From contig NC_092872.1 of NCBI RefSeq assembly GCF_028372415.1, positions 264,145,008-264,209,007 on the forward strand: 64,000 nt of DNA, given 5' to 3'. Shown piece by piece: positions 34,890 to 48,932 of this stretch; the stretch's first letter is position 1, and every line of letters starts with the position of its first letter. The stretch comes from Notamacropus eugenii (Eukaryota; Chordata; Mammalia; Diprotodontia; Macropodidae). The position numbers and the translations under genes were made by a program. The notes under the pieces are model-generated. The model had not been told where the DNA came from. It did no database searches and was given only the letters and a program-made list of their open reading frames with translations.

Positions 34890-35300
34890 TTTTCCTAAAA
34901 CTCAGATTTGATCATGTCAGCTTCTTATGCATTGCACTCTAATAGCTCCCTGTGATCTCTAGCATCAAATAAATCTGATATATTTTGGTGAGTAAATCTC
35001 CCCTTACATCTATATAATCTTCCTTCTTGATTAAGTCACTTTCTTTCTCTCTGTGGTCATTTCATAATCTATAAAATATGTTTTGCAAAATTTTTTCTTC
35101 CTATCTCACTTTTTAATGGAGAAAGATCTTTCTAAATTATTCAGCAATTGTTTATTAAACCCCTACTATTATTAAGTCCTCTCTGCTAGGCAGCAGCTAG
35201 AAAAAGACAAAAATGAAATGATCCATCCTCTCAAGGACCTTGTTCTGTGAATTTTATCATCATTATTTTTATCATCATCATCATCTTAAGCATCATCATA
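34890..35300. repeat. L2-type fragments and short CAT repeat
   Basis: 'cttcttatgcattgcactctaatagctccctgtgatctctagcatcaaataaa' resembles L2 (plus). 'caattgtttattaaacccctactatt…gatccatcctctcaaggaccttg' near 35145-35240 is the L2-type paired motif. A TCA/CAT repeat covers about 35256-35300. Confidence 0.5.
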
Positions 35301-36590
35301 AATTGGAAAATATGCTGGATTTGGAATCCATCACTTGGGGTCAAGTATTGGCGTTATCATTTGAATTCCTATACTTACTAGCATGGTTAAGTGAAAGGAA
35401 GCATGGCAAATCTAAGTTATCACCATTAAAACAAGTCAGTAGAGAGCAGGACAAACATTTAACAGTATCAGAAGGCCAATGTTTCAGGAGAAGGAGTTGG
35501 ACAAGTATTTAGTTTCTGGAACTCCCTTGATTCCTTCCTCTTGAGCCATCTAAATGTCTGGTTAATGAAACTGACATTTAGTATGGGGAAAGATTTGACC
35601 ATGTCTGTCAGCTCTTCAGGGTGAAAGCTCTGGTTTTTATTTCTTCCTTGCTAATTCATTAGTCACATATTTCATAACTATAAGTATATACACAAAATTA
35701 GAAGATGAGGATGAGAATATGGATAGATTACAAAATCTCCAAAATGGTATCAATAGGAGAAGCCCCTAGATTTTCTGCCATATTGCAATCAAGTTATCTC
35801 TTCCAATTAAATGGCATCTTTCTCTTGTTGTGTGTGTTCAGCAATATCTTCTTTAACTAGGACACTTAACTGGGTTATTTAATGGTCCTTTTGGTACCAC
35901 TTGAGCTTAAATGGCTAATACGCCTCATATGGAGACCTGAGTCCTTTAGAATGAGCACTAATTAACTCTATTGTTCCTAACAGTTTCACATGAAGTATTA
36001 ACAAGGTTATTGCAATTAACAAACTCATTAACATGAAAGAAGAGAAACCTATTTAAGTACTTGGGATAGATATGTTAGTATTTAGAAACACTGACCTTAA
36101 TCGTTCCAGGAAGAGTTCTGAACCTTGCCCTACCTGGTCCCACCATATACAGAAGAATTGTAGACAAATTCTACCTTGAGGATAGAGAATAAAGGTACTT
36201 GCTTGCCCTTTTCTGCCCCACCCTATCTTTTGTTTGTTCTGCTCTCTGTCATCATTATCCATTGCCTCAGTGAAGCTCACTAGGCTTTCTTATAAATTAT
36301 ATCAATAAGAAGAGATTTGGACTAAGATATTTTCCATTTTCAGTGTTTCAAAGTGTTTTCCAAGACTTTGGGAATGGATTAATTCTTCCTGAGTATTAAG
36401 GCTACATAAATTGGGGTATTCTCACCTGGTATCAGAGGGCAGCATAGGAAGGAAAAAGGAGTGAGACAGAGACAAGAAATATAACACTGATAATATTATA
36501 GATTATTATATTTTTAAAGAATTTACAATATTATTATATTTATATATTTTAATTATTTTTGTATGTTGTATTTTTAATATAAAAGAAGTT
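35301..36590. other. Non-repetitive intergenic DNA
   Basis: No gene. The segment 35540-36060 shows no repeat I recognise and is dense in homeodomain-type cores (CTAATTAACT near 35958, CAATTAAC near 36014, CATTAACATG near 36027). An AT-rich run lies at 36485-36590. Confidence 0.45.
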
Positions 36591-36845
36591 GATTGCTTTC
36601 TGTCTCATTCCCTATGTCTGCTTTCCTATCTCTTCCTGCCCTACTGCATCTATTTCCGTCTCCATCTCTTTTTCTCTGTATCTATTTCTGTATGCCTGTC
36701 ACCTTCTGCTTCACTGCCTGTCTCTCTGTTTTTGTCTCTCTGTCTCTGACTCTGTTTCTATTGGTGTCTTCCTCTATCTCCTTCTGTTACATATACACTC
36801 ACAAACACACACATGCATCTATGCATGCATGCACACACCCAGTTG
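36591..36845. repeat. Pyrimidine-rich TCTG/TCTC tract with (CA)n
   Basis: TCTGTCTC-like text at about 36600-36790, then CACACA/GCATGCATGCA at about 36800-36835. The open frames on the plus strand follow from this composition. Confidence 0.75.
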
Positions 36846-36944
36846 GTTGCAGTGAAATGAATATTGTAGCCAAAGGCAAGAAATCTTGGTTTTCATTCAG
36901 GCTCTGAACGTTACTTCCAATCAACTGATCAGTCACCTACTGAG

Positions 36945-37190
36945 AACAATGGTATATGTTTAGCATTTTATGTTTTGCGAAGACATTGGCACATATTATC
37001 TGATTTTATCTTCAAAACAACCCTCTGAAATAAGTGTTATTACTGCCTCCATTTTAGAGATGAGTAAAGTGAGTTGGAGGGAAGATAAGTGACTTGCACA
37101 GAGTCAACTAGTAAATATCTAAGGCAAAATTTGAAGTCATATCTTTCTGCTTCCAATTATTTTACTCTATCAATTATTTCACTTAGTTGC
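36945..37190 (-). repeat. MIR, minus
   Basis: 'cattttagagatgagtaaagtgag', 'gataagtgacttgcacagagtcaactagtaaatatc' and 'catctttctgcttccaatt' keep the antisense MIR order. Confidence 0.75.
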
Positions 37191-37720
37191 TTCTATCAAG
37201 TACCTGCCCTGCACTAGGTATGGTGCCAGACTGAGTATACAAAGGCATAAATGGAACTTATAGTTAGCTTATAATGGATGAAAACAATATAAAGATACAG
37301 ACATACATATGTATATGTGTCATGTATATATATGTACAAGTATACACATATACATATATATGTATGTGTGTGCATGTATAATATAAAACAGAGTCAAAGT
37401 GTTTTGGTAGGTGACAAGCGAGGGGAGATCAAGAAAGGCAATGATGAAAACAGTTTGGGCTTGATTTTGAAGACAATTTGTAATTCCATGAAGCAAAGTA
37501 GAAGAGGGAATGAATTCTAAGCCTAGGGGACCACTCATACAAAAGCATGAGGATAGGAAATAGAATGGAATATATGAAAAACGACAAAGAAGCCACTTAT
37601 GTACATAAAGTGGATTAAGGTGAATAAGGCTGAGAAGTTGGTTTGGGTCTACAAGTCATTTAATGTCATGGGGGAAGGCTCTGTAAAATTTACAATGTTA
37701 TAGTGATGTGAGTTATTATT
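37191..37720 (+). repeat. L2-type old repeat with TATG microsatellite inside
   Basis: 'atcaagtacctgccctgcactaggtatggtgcc' followed, after a TATG/CATA array (about 37298-37385), by 'aaacgacaaagaagccacttatg' and 'ataaggctgagaagttggtttggg'. The outer text resembles the repeats at 41745-42460 and 55725-56310. Confidence 0.5.
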
Positions 37721-38369
37721 TCAGTATGAAGTCCAGCATCCCATGCTGGGAAGCACACAGTAATAATCTACTGGGGATTCATTCTATTGAGAACTTATCC
37801 ACACTAGTGGCAAAACAAATCAAATTATTTCATAACTAGTTGCTTTCTTACCAAACATGGCATCCCCCAGGATTGTTCTCACTGACAACTTTATGACAAT
37901 GAGAGTCTTTGGTGAGTTGGTGCTTTGCTAGACAAATGGGAAGCTTTCCAGAACCTAAGAAAGTAGAGAGTAATCCAGGGCCACCTGGCATTTAAAAAAA
38001 CCTCTCATGAATTGAGGCCATCTCATCTTTCTAGTTGCATATTTGAAGAAATATCTCCATACATCATCTAATTTTTTTTCCTTCAGCCAAACCACTCTAT
38101 CCTTCAATTATCAGTCCTTCAACCCATTCAGCTGTTACACTGTAGCTCTCAAACTCTGCTCTCTAACACCTCCAATCACATCCTCAGTGTGTTTCCCATA
38201 GATCAAATTTCATCCCTTCCTATTTTTCTTTATTAAATTCCTATGTCTTTAATTCCTTCCTTCTGTTTTAAATTCCTTTCTTTGACAATCACTTTACCCA
38301 TACAACATCATATAGTCCCTCAAATCAGTTTTTTTTCAAAACAGGACATTTTTTAGAATTGATATGAAA
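37721..38369. other. Intergenic DNA, possible L2 piece
   Basis: 'aaccactctatccttcaattatcagtccttc…caaactctgctctctaacacctccaatcac' near 38090-38180 resembles L2-type text. No gene was recognised. Confidence 0.35.
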
Positions 38370-38585
38370 TGGGGGATGGGGAGAGAGAGAGAAGGAGAAA
38401 GAAAGAGAGGAAAAGAGAGAGAAGAGAGGAAAGGGGAGAGTAGAGAGGGAGAGGGGAGAGGGAAAGCAATGAGAGATGAGAAGAGGCAAAGCAAGGCAAG
38501 AAGAGAAAAGAAGAGACAAGAAGAGAAAAGAATGAAGTAAGAAAATAGAAAGAAAGCAAAAAAGGAATAAAAAAAGAAAGAAAGT
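38370..38585. repeat. Purine-rich GA/GGAA/GAAA tract
   Basis: About 210 bp of almost only A and G on the plus strand, without a fixed unit. It lies 160 bp upstream of the actin retrocopy. Confidence 0.88.
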
Positions 38586-38826
38586 TAATGCTAAAATATT
38601 TTTATTTTGGATTTTTATAATTTTCTTCTTTAATGTGTATTCTGACATAATTATTCTCTTTAATGTGCAATTATTTTTATAATTTTCCTCTAATATGTAA
38701 TTTAACATTTTTAATTAATAGGAATTTCATTTTTAAAAATATTTTTTCGAGCTGTGAGCTCTCCCACCCAGCGTGCACTCGCCCTCCCCTGCTTCCAGGT
38801 GTGGCACCACCTCCTCTCTCTCTTAA

Positions 38827-40026
<1,200 letters not shown>

Positions 40027-40077
40027 TGATAATTGCCCAAAAAAAGAGATGAGATTGGCATGGCTTTATTTGTTTTT

Positions 40078-40117
40078 TTTTGTTTTGTTTTGTTTTGTTT
40101 TGTTTTGTTTTGTTTTG
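40078..40117 (+). repeat. (GTTTT)n in the actin-derived 3' UTR
   Basis: About seven TTTTG units. It is part of the retrocopied 3' UTR, possibly expanded after insertion. Confidence 0.85.
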
Positions 40118-40644
40118 GCGCTTGACTCAGGATTTAAAAACTGGAACGGTGAAGGTGATGAGCAGTCTAAGTATGTTGGAGGCAAACATCCCCAAAGTTC
40201 TACAGAGCGTCTTCAGGACTCTTGATTGTACATTTATGTTTTTTTTTTTTAATAGTCATTCCAAATATTGTATAATGCATTGTTACAGAGAAATTAGCTC
40301 TGTAATGAGCTGAGTAACAAATCCAGATGGGGAGGGGGGGAGGGGGAAGGTACTAGTATTGCTTTACATGTAAATTAATGTAATCCTTTAAAAAAAACTT
40401 TTTGTATCTTCTGCCTTAATACTTGTTCCTTTTTTTTTAAATTGTCAGCCATATTGAATGGCCCCCTAAATTCCCTCCCTGCCCCCAACATAGATGTGAA
40501 TGAAGACAAGACTTCACAGTCTCCCTGCGAGTTTTATGAGATTGGTGCCAGTACTTGGGGGAGGGGAGGAGCTTTACCTGTACACTGACTTAAGACCAGT
40601 TCAAATAAAAGTGCACACGTTAAAGAAAAAAAAAATATTTTTTC

Positions 40645-41740
40645 TTTAGTATACAGTTTTTCTCTTTTATATATGTCTAAGAGTTGGATTTCTACTTCAA
40701 ACTACGTCTTTTTACAGTCATCACCTAATTTCAATTTGTGTTCTAGATTTGCTGGACCAATTAATAGCTCATTGGCAATACACCAATATGATTCTCTTTC
40801 CATAACCATTCCAAAACTGAACCTATCTTGTACAATTCACTAAGTGTTAGGTAAAACTTCAGAGTTTTGTTCTCATTTATCTTACTGTTAGTGTCTTGAA
40901 GCAATAGTGTATACATTGATTAAAGGATTTTATTCTTTTGATAAATTGTATATAACTTTTGCCCATTTATTTAATGTGAAATAGCTTTTGGTCTTATATA
41001 TTTCTGCTAGTATTCTATATATCTTGGACACTACTGTGGGTATTAATTTCTCCAAAGCTAGAAATTGAAAGGATATATGCAGTCATTTATCCCACAAGGC
41101 CATTTTTATGCTAACTAAGAAGCCACCTCTTGTGCTGCATTACAAGATTCTACAAATTATTCTAGATTATTAGAAATTATTCTAGATTTTTATTATCCAG
41201 TCCTTTGAAGTGCAGGTGTTTTGCCCCTACTTCTCTCAAGTTCCTCAGCAGCATCTGTTTCTTACCCTCTTGCCTCCTGGTGTCACTTTACAAATTTAAC
41301 ACATTTCACATTGATGCTCTTCTTAATAGAGACAAAGGTAAAATGATGCTAATGATCTTTAGAGCCAGGGTCCTTTTATTTCTTCCTCTGTATTTTGCTG
41401 TATAATGGTTCACTTTCATATACCTAAAGTTTTTCAGCCTCCCTACTAATGGAATCACTTGTTAAGAGTAAATATGTATAATTATTCTCTGAAAGCTCAT
41501 GAATTCCTATAAATGCTCCTTTTTGCTTTGTTTCAGAAATTTGGAAGGGCTCAGGTCAATCTTTAAAAAAAAGTCAAGCAATTTAACAATTTATAAGAAG
41601 GTCAACTGAAAATTGATCTTGTCAATGAAGTCAAACATAATATGGGGAACACTTCTTAAGCTTCTCAGCATGTATAGTCATCTACAGGAAAGATTCACTC
41701 ATCTATTGCTGGGCCAGCTAAAGTTCAATTTAACTCAATA
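40645..41740. other. Intergenic DNA, no gene recognised
   Basis: AT-rich. The part 41210-41410 ('…ttcctcagcagcatctgtttcttacc…') may be an old L2 piece. No coding frame of note. Confidence 0.4.
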
Positions 41741-41744
41741 AATT

Positions 41745-42460
41745 TCTATTAAGCCCTTATGCTAAGTAAAGGATTGACTTAGGTTCTTGAATACAACAAT
41801 AATAGAAATAAACAAACGCATGCCCTTGTGGGGACTTAATATATAGCAATTGTGTAGCAGGTACAATGATTGGTATGTGTTAAAGTATAAAAGCTGTAAA
41901 GGAGATATTCAGATCACGTTTCCATGTCATATGGAGCAAGAAAGAACTCTTTTAATGGATAATTGGTGGGGATAAAAAAGAGGGAATCATGGGAGAATAT
42001 ACAAAGTTGGAGGGACTGGGGCTGAAACTTGAAAGAAGAGAAGGATTCTTAAAAGTGAAAGGGAAAAGAGAAGGAATTCTAGTTAAGAGATACAAGGCGT
42101 GTGAATTCACAGACTAAAGAAGTAAGAAATAGAATGCCAGTTTCAGAAAACAGCTGGTCATCAAATCTGGTTAAATTCCACAAGCATGGAAGGGAAGCTA
42201 TATGAACTAAGGCTGTAAAGAGAAGTTAGGATCAAATTGCAGAGGGCCTTAAATGGATTACTAAGGAGTTTACATTCTATTCTACAGGTGATAAGGCCCA
42301 GCACAGAAGTTTCTCAGCATAAGAGCAACATGGTAAGACTCAAGCCTTAGGAATACTACTTGGTCAGTTATAAAGATGATTGAGGAGATGCAGAAGGAAC
42401 ACATAGGAAAATATTACAGTAGTCAATGTGGGATATTCATAGTCATAATTAAGGATTATG
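41745..42460 (+). repeat. Old L2/CR1-superfamily repeat, internal part
   Basis: Starts 'ctcaataaatttctattaagcccttatgc'. It contains 'caaattgcagagggccttaaatgg', 'ttctattctacaggtgataaggccc' and 'atattacagtagtcaatgtggg', in the same order as the related repeat at 55725-56310. Strongly diverged. Confidence 0.55.
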
Positions 42461-42464
42461 GTTA

Positions 42465-42720
42465 TAATACTAATAAACTCTAGAAATCTTAAAATTCTTT
42501 ATGTTTTGCAATAATAATAATAAATGTTACCTACCTAATTTTGTCCTCAAAACAACCCTGCACTATGCTTATTCTATGGATAAACAAAATGAATATGGGA
42601 CAGTTTAATTGATTTATCCAACATTCTAGAACTATAAAGTGTCTGAGGCAAGTTTTGAAATAAGTTCTCTTTTTTATCCAACTATTAGAGCAGGATTCAA
42701 TCCACTACATCACACTACTT
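42465..42720 (-). repeat. MIR, minus
   Basis: 'aataataataataaatgttacctacctaattttgtcctcaaaacaaccctgc' through 'tctgaggcaagttttgaaataagttctc' to 'caatccactacatcacactactt' is an antisense MIR. Confidence 0.7.
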
Positions 42721-43341
42721 GTCTTTACGACCAATGTCTGATCTATAGGTACATGAGTGTAAAGAAAGGAAAAAGGATTTCGGGTTCTGGGAGCCAAGAC
42801 AGCAGAGTGATAGGTAACTGCTATCTCCTTCCCCTTGTTGACCTTGATCAACCCAGAGATTATTTCCCTGGGAAAAAAAAACTGGAACAGGAGGAGCAGC
42901 AAAAGAGGTAAACAGACTTTCAGCACAGGAACCTAGAAAGATCGCTAAGGAGGGTTCCTCTTCCTCTGCCCAAACGCGACCAGTGCAGGGTGAAGATGCT
43001 GAACTTGAGCATGGAGGCGTGGGGGAGCCAACAACTGCTAGCAGCAGGACTGCAGGTGTGCCCAAGCAACCCAGTGGAATCTGGGAGACACTAGTGCAGA
43101 CAACTAAACTTGCCTATACTCTAACTCAGCAGAGGAGCCTCCAGCATCCAGACAACCCCTCCCCTACATTCAGAGTAACTGCAGGGAAATCCTAAAAGGC
43201 CTTACCAGCCCCATCTTTCAAATACCAGTCAGCTCAACATCAGGTAAGCTGCAGGATTTAATTTTTACCTGAAAAAAACTAGAGACCACAACACAAAAAG
43301 TCTCAAATTTCAGGCACAAGCATTGTGGGACAGAGTTCTCT

Positions 43342-44445
43342 GTGCCACAGATGCAGAAATCTAACTTAAAAGCCATGAAAAAAGTTCTTATCAGGAGGAA
43401 AAAGCAAAGCAGAAAACAAAAGACCATAGAATCTTTCTATGGAGACAAGGACCAAAACACAAATACCAAAGAAGTCAGCATTGAGAGTGTAATCCCATCT
43501 GAAACTACAGAAAGAACTTCGAGCTGGTCAGAAGAACAAAGAGCCTTCTTAAAAGAGCTCTGTAAGGATTTTAAAACACAAATTAGAGAAATAGAAGAAA
43601 AAAAGGACGAATGATTTTAAAAATATGAAAAACTAATTCACTGAAGAGAACAGCTTCTTAAAAATTAAAATTGGATAATTGGAAAAGAAAGTGCAAAACC
43701 TAACTGGTGACAATAACTCCTTAAAATGAACAATTGAACAGGTGGAAAAAGAGATACAAAAGTTAACAGGAGAAAACAATTTGACAAAAAATAGAATGGG
43801 GCAAGTAGAAGCTAATGAATTTATGAGACAATAAGAATCAGTCAAACAGAATCTAAAGAATGAAAAGATAGAAGAAAATGTAAAATATCTCATTGGAAAA
43901 ACAACTTACCTGGAAAATAGATGTAGGAGAGAAAATCTAAGGATTATTGGTGTTGCAGAAAGCCATGGTGAAAAAAAGAGTCTGGACAGTATCATCCAGG
44001 AAATCATAAAGGAAAATTGCCCAGAAGTCCTAGACCCGAAGGGCAAAATAGTCATCAAAAGAATCCATCATTCACCACCTGAAAGGGACCCCAAACAAAA
44101 AACATCAAGGAATATCATTGCCAAATTCCAGAACAATCAAGTGAAGGAGAAATTACTGCAGGCAATCAGAAAGAGACAATTCAAATACCAAGGAGCTACA
44201 GTCAGGATCACACATGACCTTGCAGCTTCTACATTAAAAATGAAAGGAATTGGAATATGATATTCCATAAGGCAAAGGATCTTGGACTACAAGAAAGGAT
44301 TAATTACCCAGCAAAGTTGAGCATAATATTTCAAGCAAGGAGAGGGACATTCAGTGGAATAAGGGATTTTCAGACCTTTCTAATGAAAAGGTCAGAACCC
44401 TACAGAAAACTTGACCTTCAAATGCAGGTTTCAAGAGAGGTATAA
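43342..44445 (+). pseudogene. L1 ORF1 pseudogene
   Basis: The first 91 codons are open to 43614 (basic/serine-rich N-terminus, then coiled coil). After several stops and indels the coiled coil continues near 43640-43900. The RRM core follows near 43905-44010 ('tacctggaaaatagatgtaggagagaaaatctaaggattattgg'), and the C-terminal domain is open again at 44257-44445. The start and end lie in the same frame, so the indels compensate overall. The sequence differs clearly from the HAL1 ORF1 copies, indicating another L1 subfamily. Confidence 0.8.
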
Positions 44446-45155
44446 AATAGTAAACAAGGGGGAAAAAAAAAAAACATGTTACACAATATGGGCAAATTGT
44501 TTGCATCCCTATAAGGAAGAAGATACTTGTTAATATTGAGAATTGTATATGTATTATGAAATGTAAAAGGCATATACATAAATAGAGAGAGTGGGTATAA
44601 ATTAAATGATATAATGATAACAAATGTGATTTAAGGGTGGAACGGGATGGTAATGGGTTATGTGAAAAGGAGGAGGCAGAAAAACAAATTCCATCACAGG
44701 AAAAGGCACAAAAACATATTACAATAGAGGCAAAGAGGGGAGGGAGATGAGTATTGTTTGAGAGGTACTCTCATCTGATTGGATCCAAGGAGGGTACAAC
44801 AGATTCAGTTAAGTATAGAAATACAATCAGCTCTATAGGTAATAGGAGGAGAAGGGGTAAAAAGGAAGGGGAGACTAAAAGGGAAGTAAGAAGTAGTAAA
44901 GGAAACGGGGATTAAAAGGGAGGGGTCCTGAAAGAAGGCAGGGAAGACTGAGGGGGCTGTGGTCAAAAATAAAAAACTCTATTGGCAAGGGGAAGGTTAA
45001 AGGGAGAACTAAAAACATAAACAAGGGACAAGCAGATGGAAGGAAAGACACAATAGGAATCATAACTGTGAATGTGAATGGGATGAACTTTCCCATAAAA
45101 TGGAGATGGATAGCAGAATGGATTAAAAACCATAATCCAAGAATATAGTGTTTAC

Positions 45156-47667
45156 AAGAAATGCATTTGAGAGGGTCATAGCCAAGATGGCAGAGTAGAA
45201 AGATGCACATACACTAGCTCTTCCCCAACAGCCTATAAAATACCTTTAAAGAAGGACTCTCAACAAATTCTAGAGCAGCAGAAGCCACAGAACAATGGAG
45301 TAGAGGAGATTTCTAGCCCAGAGGGGCCTGAAAGACCAATGGGAAAGGTCTATTGCACTGGATAGGGCCAGTCTTGGTCACACAGCATTAGGAGGAGCAG
45401 GACCAAGCAGGTTTAAGGGACAGAATCTCCAGCGGCAGGTTAGATCTCTCAACCCACAGGTGCTAAAGGTCAGTAAGGGTTTTTTTCTGCTGACCAAGTA
45501 GGGAGAAGGGTGTCCTAACAATTCAGGCCTCCTCAGGTGGCAGCAGTAGAGGCAGCAGCAGACAGGCACTCCCAGGGCAGGCAGCAGTCCCATCCATTGT
45601 TGAAGGCATCATTGTAAAGTCCCTGAGAGAACTGAGCCCTGTGTGGTAGCTCTTCCTCCACATAAATAGATGGTCTTAATCTCAGTTGAATAACAGCCCT
45701 TCCCCCACCTAAAGCCCCTCGGGGATTGGAGCAGCTCATCTGACTCCCAGCCCCCAGTGCTGGCTTGGCAGAACTAGAGGCAAGGTGGTTGTGGAGAGGA
45801 AAAGCAGAAGTCAAGTAACTGGCTGGGGAAATGCCATAAAAAGGGAAAAAAAATAAAAACGCAAGGTTACTTTCTTGGTGAACAGGTGTCTCCTCTTGTA
45901 CTTTCAGATGAGGAAAAACAAGATATACTGTTGGAGGAAGTCAAGGCCCTTGCCTCCAGGGTCTCCAAAGGGAATGGGGCAGGCTACAACTCACAAAAGA
46001 GATAAGAAAAATCTTGTTCAATGGAGGTGAAAAGGGAGAAGGGGAGAGGGGAAAAGTGAAGCTACTCTCTCTACATATGGCTGAAGGGCGGAATAACATG
46101 CTCACTAAATTTGATATGAAACTCTATCTTACACTACAGGAAAGTAAGGGAGGAGATGACAAGTGGGGTGAGGGGAATGATAGAAGGGAGGGCAAATGGG
46201 AGAAGGGAGTTACCAGAAATAAATGCTTTTGGGAAGAGACAACATCAAATGAGGGAATTAAAAAAAAAAATTTAAAAAGGGGGATAGATTAGGATAGAGG
46301 GCAATATAGTTAGTATTATACAATATGATTATTATGGGAGTCTTTTGCAAAACGACACATATTTAGTCTGTATTGAATCCCTTGCCTTCTCAGGGGGGAT
46401 GGGGAGGAAGAGAAGTTGGAATTAAAAGTATTAATAACAAATATTGGGAATTTTTATTGCATATCACCAGGAAAAAAGAAATGCAGGGAATGGAGTATAG
46501 AAATTTATCTTGCCCTACAAGAAAAGAGAGAATATGGGGATAAGGGAAGGGTGGGGTGTGATAGAAGGGAGGGTACATTGAGGGAAGGAGTAATCAGAAT
46601 GGAAAGTATTAGGAAGTGGGGAAAGGGAGTTATGGGGAGAAAAATTGAACATGTTACAAAGTGATGTAAAAGCAAATAGTATTAAAACAATTGACTGAAT
46701 TCATTAGTGAGAATAAATCAAAGACATCTTTAATTTGAGGAAAAGAATTTTAGTCTAAATTTCCTAGAGGAAGGTATCCTAGGGTGAAATTTGGCATTGA
46801 TGAAAAAGTAAAGGTTTTAATGGTAAATTTGTTTTATGATTGCTATCTAATCAGGAATTAGAACACGTATAGAAAGGTATGCAAATCACTTAAGATTTGC
46901 CTCAAAAGATGTTCCTTAGCCAAAGTGAAATTATGGTCATATTTTAAATCTGTTTATTGGAACTTGCTATTTTAAGATGCTATGGGACTATTAAGTAACT
47001 GTTCTTCTGAGTCTAACTCCAGGTATGGTAAGCAAGAAAGGCGGTCTGAGCCTCCAATCCATGATGCCAGTAAGCCTGTGAGATGCTGGTATGAACTGAA
47101 AAAGATGATCTCATGGGAAGAGTGGGAGAGTGACTGTTCAGCCCAGGCTGAGGTAGGATGCTCCTGACTCAATTTCCCCACTGACACCTGGCAGACATTA
47201 AGCCTGACTGAATGCAAGTTGACAATCTCTTCCTACCTGGAACTGATATGAAGTTGGGGAGATATTGTTTCCCTGCAATGTCCCTACTCTTAATGGCAAT
47301 TTCGTATAGTCAAAAGGTTTGTAAGCTTAATACCATATCTATTAAATTACAGATTGTTGGAAGGGGAACATCTGAAGTTATGTGTAAAATTAAGCTATTA
47401 GGCATAGGACTTTAAACCAACAACAATAAGTTAGGGTCCTTTAATTCTTAGTAATACTGTGGAGACAATTAGGTCAAGGGTTTGTGAAGTTAGCATACAT
47501 AGCTATTATTTGTGTCTCAGTTGGTTAATGTCTAAAAAAATATTCTTTTGTGGTCTATATTGTAAATGCTTTAAAAAGAAGTATCAACTGACCAAAAGTT
47601 GGAATTGCTTTATGTGATATGAATTGTGTTAAAAACGAAAAAAAGAAAAGAGAAGAAACATATTTGA
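45156..47667 (+). mobile_element. HAL1-like element with unfamiliar 3' part, inside L1 ORF2
   Basis: Candidate target duplication AAGAAATGCATTTGA (45156-45170) / AAGAAACATATTTGA (47653-47667), 12 of 15 identical. The 5' part (45171-45880) matches the HAL1 5' UTR and ORF1 N-terminus ('gccaagatggcagagtagaaag', 'aaggttactttcttggtgaacagg'). Most of ORF1 is deleted after about 45905. From 46010 to about 46680 HAL1-3'-like text appears twice (two CTACAGGAAA/CTACAAGAAA…GATAGAAGGGAGGG segments). The last kilobase (46680-47652) matches nothing else in the window and ends in an A-rich tail, 'aaaaacgaaaaaaagaaaagag'. Either one element with a special 3' UTR or two nested ones. Confidence 0.7.
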
Positions 47668-48606
47668 AAAGGGGAGATATACATAGGGTAAAGGTAAAAA
47701 GTTGGGGCAGAATTTATTGTGTTTCAGCTGATGTAAAAAAAGCAGGGGTAACACCCTAATCTCAGACAAAGCAAAAGCAGAGATAGATCTAATCAAAAAA
47801 GATAAGGAAGGAAACTATGTCCTGCTAAAAGGCACCTAGACAACGATGCAATTTCATTACTAAACATATATACTCCTAGTGCTATAGCATCAGTATTCTT
47901 ATAGAAGTTAGGAGAGTTACAGGAAGAAATAGAGAGTAAAAATATACTGGTGGGGGACCTCAAACACCCCCTCTTTGAACTTGAGAAATCTAACCTGAAA
48001 ATAAATAGCAACAAAGGTAAGGAGGTGAATAGAACTGTAAATAAGGCATATATGATTGATCTCTGGAGAAAATTGAATGGGAATAGAAAGAAATAAACCT
48101 TTCTCTCAGTAACACATGGCACATATACAAAATGTGACCATGTACTAGACCATAAAAACCTCACAATCCGGTGCAGAAAGGCAGAGATAGTCAATGCATC
48201 CTTCTCAGATCATAATGCAATAACATTTATATGTAACCAAAGGCCATGGAAATGTAAACCTAAAAATAAGTGGAAACTAAACAATCTAATCCTAAATAAT
48301 GAATAGGTTAAACAACAAATTATAGAAAAAATCAACAACTTCATTCAAGAGAATGACAATAATGAGACAACCTAACAAGCTTTATGGGATACTACAAAAG
48401 CAATTATTAGGGGATGTTTTATATCTTTGAGTGTCTACAAGAATAAAATAGAGAAAGAGCAGATCAATAAATTAGACAAGCAGATGAAAAACTTGAAAAA
48501 GAATAAACTGAAAAATCCCCAAGTAAATACCAAATTAGAAATAGTGATAACCAGAGGATGGATTAATAAGATTGAAATTCAGAAAACTTTATCTAATAAA
48601 TAAAAC

Positions 48607-48932
48607 TAGGAGTAGGTTAAGGAGCCCCTCCCTCCTGCTTTGAAAAACCAGATGTTGGTGCTTCTCTCTCTGGTAACTATGTATGTATGTAATGGTCAGA
48701 CATCTGGATTTGTCTGTTGATCTATGACATATGTATTGATTATGGTGAGACAGTTAGAAGCCCTGTCTGTTGGTCTTTACTTCTCTGCTTGTATTTTTTC
48801 TGTGGTATATGTGATTAAAGAAGATTGTTTGACCCCTCAAAAGTTGCTTTCCTTTCAGAAAAGATGGTCTAAGAACCTATAGTAGCAGGCCAACCTGGAT
48901 ATGTGAAGGTATTTTCTGTTACAGTCATCTTG
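48607..48932 (+). mobile_element. LTR fragment, same family as 13.4 kb copy (plus)
   Basis: Begins abruptly in L1 ORF2 ('aaaactaggagtaggtt|aaggagcccc') and ends '…tattttctgttaca'. It shares ordered blocks with the minus strand of 13400-13720 (CCAGATGTTGGTGCTTCTCTCTCTGG, TATGTAATGGTCAGACATCTGG-type text, CCTCAAAAGTTGCTTTCCTTTC). It is shorter at the 5' side than the other copy. ATTAAA at about 48813 may be the poly(A) signal. Confidence 0.65.
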
